Source of the DNA: CANIZL01 sp043788645
GTDB lineage: Bacteria > Verrucomicrobiota > Verrucomicrobiia > Limisphaerales > UBA9464
Assembly: GCA_043788645.1 (NCBI GenBank)
Contig: JAYVTS010000273.1
Coordinates: 1 to 7,899, forward strand
Reading direction: 5' to 3'
DNA: 7,899 nucleotides
In this document: in pieces, positions 2,899 through 7,899 of the stretch
Position numbering within the stretch: the stretch's first letter is position 1
How the letters are laid out: each line of letters begins with the position of its first letter
The notes under the pieces: model-generated
Told to the model about the DNA's origin: nothing
What the model saw: the letters and a program-made list of their open reading frames with translations, nothing else
Databases searched by the model: none
Made by a program: the position numbers and the translations under genes

Positions 2899-5800
2899 GT
2901 GGATTCTCCTACCCGCATTCTTGGTCCGAGACACCTTTTCTGGTGGTTGAGATTTGCCCTCACTTGTCGATTATTGCTTTCCGCGGCGGCGCAAGCTCAA
3001 GACGGAGCCTCAGCCCGCCTGAGCATACAGGTCCAGAATGGTCTCCCCCTACGCCTTTCCTGGCCCGCAAGCTTGGTCGGTTTCCAACTGGAAGAAACAC
3101 CGTCGTTGGGCGGGATCGAGTTATGGCGAGCCCAAAACTCAATTCCCGGTGTGGAAGGTACTGAAAAGGTGGTACGGATTCCGCCGTCGGACCAAACCCG
3201 CTTTTTCCGACTGCGGCAACAAGCAATGGCGACGGTAAGTTCCACGTCGCCCGTCGACGGCGAAACCGGCGTCGCCGTGACACGAGAGACGATCTTACAC
3301 TTCAGCGCTCCACTGGCTGCGAACGTAATCCTCACCGGCGATCAGTTCTATGCGACCTTTGGCGGACGGCGCATTCTGTCACGCCCAGAGCTTTCCAGCG
3401 ATCGCACGAAGGCGACGCTCTATTACCTTGAACCCCTGCCCGGCAGTGCGCGGGTGACGGTGGTGTTCGACGGCGACACGGTATCCGACGCCACCGGGGG
3501 AGCGGTTGATGCCGACGAGGACGGGATTCCTGGCGGACAAGCGCTTATCACGTTCGACACGCTCAGCCTCAGCTCGCTGCGGGGCACCGCGGTCGTCGGT
3601 CGGGTGTTTGCGTCGGAATTGGTGCCGGGTTCGGATACTGGGACCAACGCAGTCAACAAGCCGTTGGCTGGTGTTACAATCACCGTGGATGGGATGGAGG
3701 AAAGTCTCCGCGCTGTCACCGACGCCAGCGGCCGGTTCTCGCTGGCATCGGTTCCGCCCGGTCGATTCTTTGTCCATATCGACGGACGCACCGTAACCAA
3801 TCTCGCTGCTGGAGTTCGCTATCCGGACCGGGCGTACTATCCGACGGTGGGCAAAGCGTGGGAGGCGGTGGCCGGCCTAACGAACAACCTGGCCGGTGGT
3901 ACGGGAGACATCTATTTGCCGCTGATTCCTATCGGCTCGTTGCAGGCGGTTAGCCTGACGGCCACTACGACGATCACGTTTCCGCCCTCAGTGATCGCCA
4001 ACAACCCGGCCCTGGCCGGAGTGTCGGTGATCGTCGCGCCGAATTCGCTCTATAGCGACGACGGCACCCGCGGCGGGAAGGTGGGAATTGCGGCCGTCCC
4101 ACCCAACCGTCTACCGAGCCCTCTACCGCCGGGATTGGAACCGCCCATCGTCATTACGGTTCAAACGGATGGCCCATTGAATTTTGACCAACCCGCGCCG
4201 GTATGTTTTCCAAATCTGCCCGACCCAGTGCTGGGCGTTCCGCTGCCGGCCAATAGCAAGCAGGCGCTCATTTCGTTCAATCACAAAAAAGGAATTTGGG
4301 AATCGGTGGGCTCGATGACGGTCAGCGCCGACGGAAAGCTCATTTGTACGGATCCAGGAGTCGGCATCTTGCAGCCCGGATGGCATGGCGTGGCACCGCC
4401 GCCCAGTGCGCCCCCTGGGTGTAACGAGCTTTGTTGTCCGGACGATCCGTTGGGTTTTCCCAGCAGCGGGAGCCCGGCTCCAAGTAGTTCCAGACAATTG
4501 CAGCCCCTGAAGACGAAACCGAAGCCCGCGCCCAAGTGCAAAAAAAGACCGTGCAACGAACCGATCCAGTTCTGTGAATCAGCCTGTTTCAAGGAGGAAC
4601 AAAAGTGCGACGCCCAAGCGTGGCGAGCCTATGATGCCTGCTTCAAGATACTAGTGAGCGGTCGGGGCTGCGGTACCAATTTTACGTCGACTTGCAATTC
4701 GGAAATGGCCAAGTGCGAACGGATCTATCTCGAACTCTCAGACGCTGCTTGTCGCTCTAATCAAGCCGCGTGCAACTTGATGTGCAAGGATTGCGAAGCG
4801 TCGGGAAACCCCAAAGCGGCCGCGAAAGCAGCCGTCAGCGAAAACAGTGTTGCCCAACAGATTATCACGCACCTAAAAAACATCGCGACCTTGTTGCATC
4901 CTTACCTCACTCCCGGAGTGAGAATGCCCGACGACGTTTGGGCTCAAGCCCTGGCACTTCTCGACCAAGCCGACACCGAGGCCGGTGGAGACGCCGCTCA
5001 GCTCTTAGGGCAATACGCGTTGCAATTAGAAGCAGAACTAGCCACCGCAGAGATAACCTTCGGAGAAAATCCCGGAAATGCTCCGTCCTATCCAATCCTG
5101 TACGTCGCGGAGATTAGCCGCAGGAATGAGACCTTAATTCTAAGAGGCGAGACCGGCCCCTTCGGCCAATATTCTCTTTTTGTTCCTCGGGACGGCGTCC
5201 TCAGTCAAATTAGTTTCTATGACCCTCATACGGACCGCATTGGAATCGCCTATCCACGTATTAGCCCTTCAGCGTCGCATCAGATCCGACGATTTAACCT
5301 AATGCCCGTCGGTTCCTCATTTCAGGATCGTGACCACGATGGCTTGCCCGACGTTGTCGAGTTCGTTTATGGAACCGACCCCGCCAATGCCGACACCGAT
5401 GGTGACGGCATTCCAGATGGTGCAGAAGTGACACAAGGGACCGACCCACTCGGCGGTCTGGTTGCCCAAACGGGTATTGTTGCAACGGTTAAGACACCGG
5501 GCGCTGCCATTGACCTCGTCACGGGAAATGGCCTAGCCATCTCCGCCGAAGGAGCCAGCGGTGTTTCGGTGCTGAATATCGCCAATATTCGCCAACCCTC
5601 CATCCTGACCCACGTTGATACGGCGGGAACCGCGCAACGCGTGGCGTTCTCCGGCGATTTAGTCTTGGTCGCGGATGGCATCGCCGGACTGGCGATCATT
5701 GATGTTTCTGATCCCGTTGCTGCTAGAGTTGTTCGCCAAATCAACCTACCAGGAGCGCAGGCGGTCACCGCGAGTGCAGGTCTTGGTTACGTCGGGTTGA

Positions 5801-7899
5801 GTTCGGGCAAAGTCGTCGTCGTCGATCTGCAAAACGGCTTAGTCATTCGGCAACTCACACTCGCCGCGGCCGTGACGGATTTGGCGCTCGACGGAGACTA
5901 CCTCTACGCACTTACCTCCGATCGTTTGCACTCGATCGCTCTCCTGGATGACGCTTTTGTGGTCGCTGGCTCGGCCGCTTCGCCCTTTGTTGCGGCTCAA
6001 AACCAGCGCTTATTCGTCGGAGGCGGCATTGCTTATACGGTTCATAATAAAGGCTATAATACACTCGATTTAGCAAACCCGGCAAAACCAGTTTTGCTCA
6101 CCACCGGCAACAGTTCGCAGTTTGGTTGGCGCCAGATCGTTGCCAATGGTTCGGGCCTAGGTCTGGCGGCTGTGGGTCCAAATCTTAGTGATGACGGCAC
6201 TCACGACGTATCCTTATACGACCTTAGCAATCCCCGCACCAACAACCTCTTCGTGACCACCTTCCCCACCCCCGGCCGAGCGCGCGCCGTTTCAATTTAT
6301 AACGGCTTAGCCTACGTCGCCGACGACGCGGGAGGTTTGCAAGTCATCAATTACCTACCTTACGACACGAAAGGTGTGCCACCGCAGATTTCACTGACTT
6401 CCACATTCTCCCTAAACCAAGCGGAAGAAAGCAAAGCCATACGGGTAACGGCGGTGGTGGCTGACGACGTACAGGTCCGCAACGTCGAATTCTTTGTCGA
6501 TGGCGTAAAGGCTTTCAGTGATGCCGCCTTCCCCTTTGAATATCGGTTTGTGACGCCTCAGCTTACCGCCGAAAAGAAATCCTTTCGATTGCGAGCCCGC
6601 GCGTTTGATACCGGCGGTAACTTCACCTGGACCGAAGAAAAAAACGTCGCACTGGTACCCGATGCAACGTCCCCCCGGGTTACGCGATCCTCGCCCGTCG
6701 GCGGGGCGAAAGGCTTGCAGGTCATTACCGCTAACTTCAATGAACCGATCGCGTCCGGAACCTTAAACAATAGCTCGTTTCGGCTCGTTTCGGCGGGTAA
6801 CGACGGCCAGTTGGGCACGGCCGATGATCGCCCGATCAACAGTGGTACCGTTTCTTACCAAAGGGAACTGGCCACCGTGGCCATGACTTTCGCCTCGCCG
6901 CTGCCCGACGGGCTTTATCGCGCGGTATTGTCCACCAAGGTAACCGATCTAGCCGGAAACCACCTTGTCTCCGATTTTTCCTGGCAATTCCTCGTTGCCG
7001 ACGCTGTTTTTTGGGCACGAACCGATGACGGCCTCTGGAATGAACCCCTCAACTGGAGCACGGGCTTGGTCCCCGGCCCAAATGACCGGGTCATTATCGA
7101 TGTCAGTCCAGCTGAAGTTACGGTTGTCTACGCGAGCGGAATTTCCCGCATTAAAAGCCTTAGCGCTCGTGAACAGTTGCAACTAAACGGTGGAATCTTT
7201 GAGGTCTCGGAGTTTTTCCAGACCGATTCTAAGGTCCAACTAAATGGTGCGACTCTTCTCGGGGGAACCTTGACCCAAACTGCACCCGGCCAGTTGCTGT
7301 TTTCAACTTCCATCGGGAACACCCTTGACGGAGTAACCGTAAATGGCGACCTCGACCTAACTTCCTTGAATTCTCGTTTACTCATTCGCAACCGACTGAC
7401 TCTTAACGGGACCGTCCGGTTGAACAACAATGGCGCGATCGGTTTCGTCGGCGTGCAGACGTTTGATAACGCGAAAGTCGTTTTCGAAGGAAGCAGCGGT
7501 TACCTGACGGCGGAAGGGAATTCCACCTTGACTCTTGGACCCAATCTCAGTGTGCGCGGGAAAACCGGTATCATCGGACAACCTGTAGTGATCGGAGGCA
7601 ACAACACGCTCATCAACCAAGGCTCAATCTCGGCCGACGTGGCCGGTGGAACTCTCACTATCCGCCCCACCCAATTTGAAAACACCGGCACGCTGGAGAG
7701 CAAAAATGGCGGCTCGATCACGCTGAATGGTACGACCTGGCACAACGCCGGAACCATCGCCGCGACGGGCGGCGCGCTCTCACTGGACAACGTTTGGTCT
7801 AACGACGGGACGATCACCGCCAAGAATGCCTCGGTCTATTTCGACAGTCCCTTCACCTTGACTTTGCTGGGTCAATTTCAACGCACGGGCGGCAGCGTC
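2899..7899 (+). CDS. Giant exported multidomain surface protein, 3' end outside window
   Basis: The frame is open for at least 1,667 codons with no stop before the window edge. From GTG at 2899, residues 1-34 form a signal peptide with hydrophobic core L-F-W-W-L-R-F-A-L-T and A-A-A-Q-A-Q at the cleavage region. Then come a W-P (55-56) ... F-F-R-L (102-105) module; a Big_5-like Ig domain (115-227); a carboxypeptidase-regulatory-like domain (about 230-296); a module ending in P-G-W-H-G (493-497); a segment with 16 Cys (508-632); a helical linker (635-720); Asp-rich calcium-binding repeats (810-851); an LVIVD-type beta-propeller region (about 860-1150); an Ig-like domain (1161-1254); a second Big_5-like domain (1255-1368); a W-N-E-P-L-N-W segment (1380-1386); and beta-helical repeats of about 20 residues with N-x-G-T/S (from about 1573). 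It is probably cell-surface or secreted and adhesive. Start alternatives are CTG 2860 and TTG 2947; the only nearby ATG (3226) would remove the signal peptide. Confidence 0.88.
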   Translation, partial: MDSPTRILGPRHLFWWLRFALTCRLLLSAAAQAQDGASARLSIQVQNGLPLRLSWPASLVGFQLEETPSLGGIELWRAQNSIPGVEGTEKVVRIPPSDQTRFFRLRQQAMATVSSTSPVDGETGVAVTRETILHFSAPLAANVILTGDQFYATFGGRRILSRPELSSDRTKATLYYLEPLPGSARVTVVFDGDTVSDATGGAVDADEDGIPGGQALITFDTLSLSSLRGTAVVGRVFASELVPGSDTGTNAVNKPLAGVTITVDGMEESLRAVTDASGRFSLASVPPGRFFVHIDGRTVTNLAAGVRYPDRAYYPTVGKAWEAVAGLTNNLAGGTGDIYLPLIPIGSLQAVSLTATTTITFPPSVIANNPALAGVSVIVAPNSLYSDDGTRGGKVGIAAVPPNRLPSPLPPGLEPPIVITVQTDGPLNFDQPAPVCFPNLPDPVLGVPLPANSKQALISFNHKKGIWESVGSMTVSADGKLICTDPGVGILQPGWHGVAPPPSAPPGCNELCCPDDPLGFPSSGSPAPSSSRQLQPLKTKPKPAPKCKKRPCNEPIQFCESACFKEEQKCDAQAWRAYDACFKILVSGRGCGTNFTSTCNSEMAKCERIYLELSDAACRSNQAACNLMCKDCEASGNPKAAAKAAVSENSVAQQIITHLKNIATLLHPYLTPGVRMPDDVWAQALALLDQADTEAGGDAAQLLGQYALQLEAELATAEITFGENPGNAPSYPILYVAEISRRNETLILRGETGPFGQYSLFVPRDGVLSQISFYDPHTDRIGIAYPRISPSASHQIRRFNLMPVGSSFQDRDHDGLPDVVEFVYGTDPANADTDGDGIPDGAEVTQGTDPLGGLVAQTGIVATVKTPGAAIDLVTGNGLAISAEGASGVSVLNIANIRQPSILTHVDTAGTAQRVAFSGDLVLVADGIAGLAIIDVSDPVAARVVRQINLPGAQAVTASAGLGYVGLSSGKVVVVDLQNGLVIRQLTLAAAVTDLALDGDYLYALTSDRLHSIALLDDAFVVAGSAASPFVAAQNQRLFVGGGIAYTVHNKGYNTLDLANPAKPVLLTTGNSSQFGWRQIVANGSGLGLAAVGPNLSDDGTHDVSLYDLSNPRTNNLFVTTFPTPGRARAVSIYNGLAYVADDAGGLQVINYLPYDTKGVPPQISLTSTFSLNQAEESKAIRVTAVVADDVQVRNVEFFVDGVKAFSDAAFPFEYRFVTPQLTAEKKSFRLRARAFDTGGNFTWTEEKNVALVPDATSPRVTRSSPVGGAKGLQVITANFNEPIASGTLNNSSFRLVSAGNDGQLGTADDRPINSGTVSYQRELATVAMTFASPLPDGLYRAVLSTKVTDLAGNHLVSDFSWQFLVADAVFWARTDDGLWNEPLNWSTGLVPGPNDRVIIDVSPAEVTVVYASGISRIKSLSAREQLQLNGGIFEVSEFFQTDSKVQLNGATLLGGTLTQTAPGQLLFSTSIGNTLDGVTVNGDLDLTSLNSRLLIRNRLTLNGTVRLNNNGAIGFVGVQTFDNAKVVFEGSSGYLTAEGNSTLTLGPNLSVRGKTGIIGQPVVIGGNNTLINQGSISADVAGGTLTIRPTQFENTGTLESKNGGSITLNGTTWHNAGTIAATGGALSLDNVWSNDGTITAKNASVYFDSPFTLTLLGQFQRTGGSV

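Noticed and set aside
2514..3164. 216-residue plus-strand ORF
   Set aside because: It overlaps the N-terminus of the giant gene in another frame and spans the tandem repeat. No domain is visible; it is a shadow ORF.
3379..7823. Many minus-strand and alternate-frame ORFs of 60-130 codons
   Set aside because: All lie opposite or out of frame to the continuous giant reading frame, whose domains are recognisable along its whole length.

Overview
This window joins two unlike regions. The left part (about 1-1720) is an array of small gene cassettes on the minus strand, with the architecture of an integron cassette array. The right part (about 2899-7899) is the 5' portion of one very large gene on the plus strand for an exported multidomain protein. 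The organism looks like a member of the PVC group, most likely Verrucomicrobiota of the Pedosphaera/Limisphaera kind. This is inferred from family knowledge: the W-P ... F-F-R-L module, the P-G-W-H-G module and the mixture of LVIVD, Big_5-like and thrombospondin-type-3-like segments are all features I associate with giant exported proteins of that group. Planctomycetota is the main alternative. No rRNA or housekeeping gene is present to settle it.

Cassette array, read on the minus strand from high to low coordinates. A surface-protein-like gene that lacks a signal peptide (2538-1852) overlaps a 42-codon ORF (1855-1727). These are followed by three imperfect inverted repeats at 1719-1624, 989-894 and 433-322 that I interpret as attC sites. 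Each ends in a GTTRRRY-type core (GTTAGGC, GTTCGGC, GTTGGGC) and begins with GCCGAAC or a one-base variant. Each folds into a long hairpin with one unpaired base at the same position. Between the attC sites lie complete toxin-antitoxin operons: a DUF104-like antitoxin with a PemK/MazF-family toxin (1574-1007), a first hicB-hicA pair (855-440), and a second hicB-hicA pair cut by the window edge (273-1). In every pair the antitoxin comes first and the toxin start overlaps the antitoxin stop. Two of the three operons have a good sigma70-type promoter between the attC core and the start codon, placed so that the transcript would begin almost at the ATG. No integrase gene is in the window, so this is either the distal part of a chromosomal integron or a cluster of attC sites lacking an integrase.

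The stretch 2542-2898 holds no convincing gene. It contains an AT-rich block, three tandem copies of a 14-bp unit, and a GGAGG motif just ahead of the giant gene.

Giant gene: the plus-strand frame is open from 2860 to the end of the window with no stop. It starts with a non-ATG codon (GTG at 2899 preferred) and encodes at least 1,667 residues. In order these are a signal peptide, a W-P/F-F-R-L module, a Big_5-like Ig domain, a carboxypeptidase-regulatory-like domain, a P-G-W-H-G module, a segment with 16 cysteines, a helical linker, calcium-binding Asp-rich repeats, an LVIVD-type beta-propeller region, further Ig-like domains, and a beta-helical repeat region that continues past the window edge.

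Functionally, the toxin-antitoxin cassettes probably stabilise the array. The giant gene is unrelated to them and probably belongs to the host's cell-surface repertoire.
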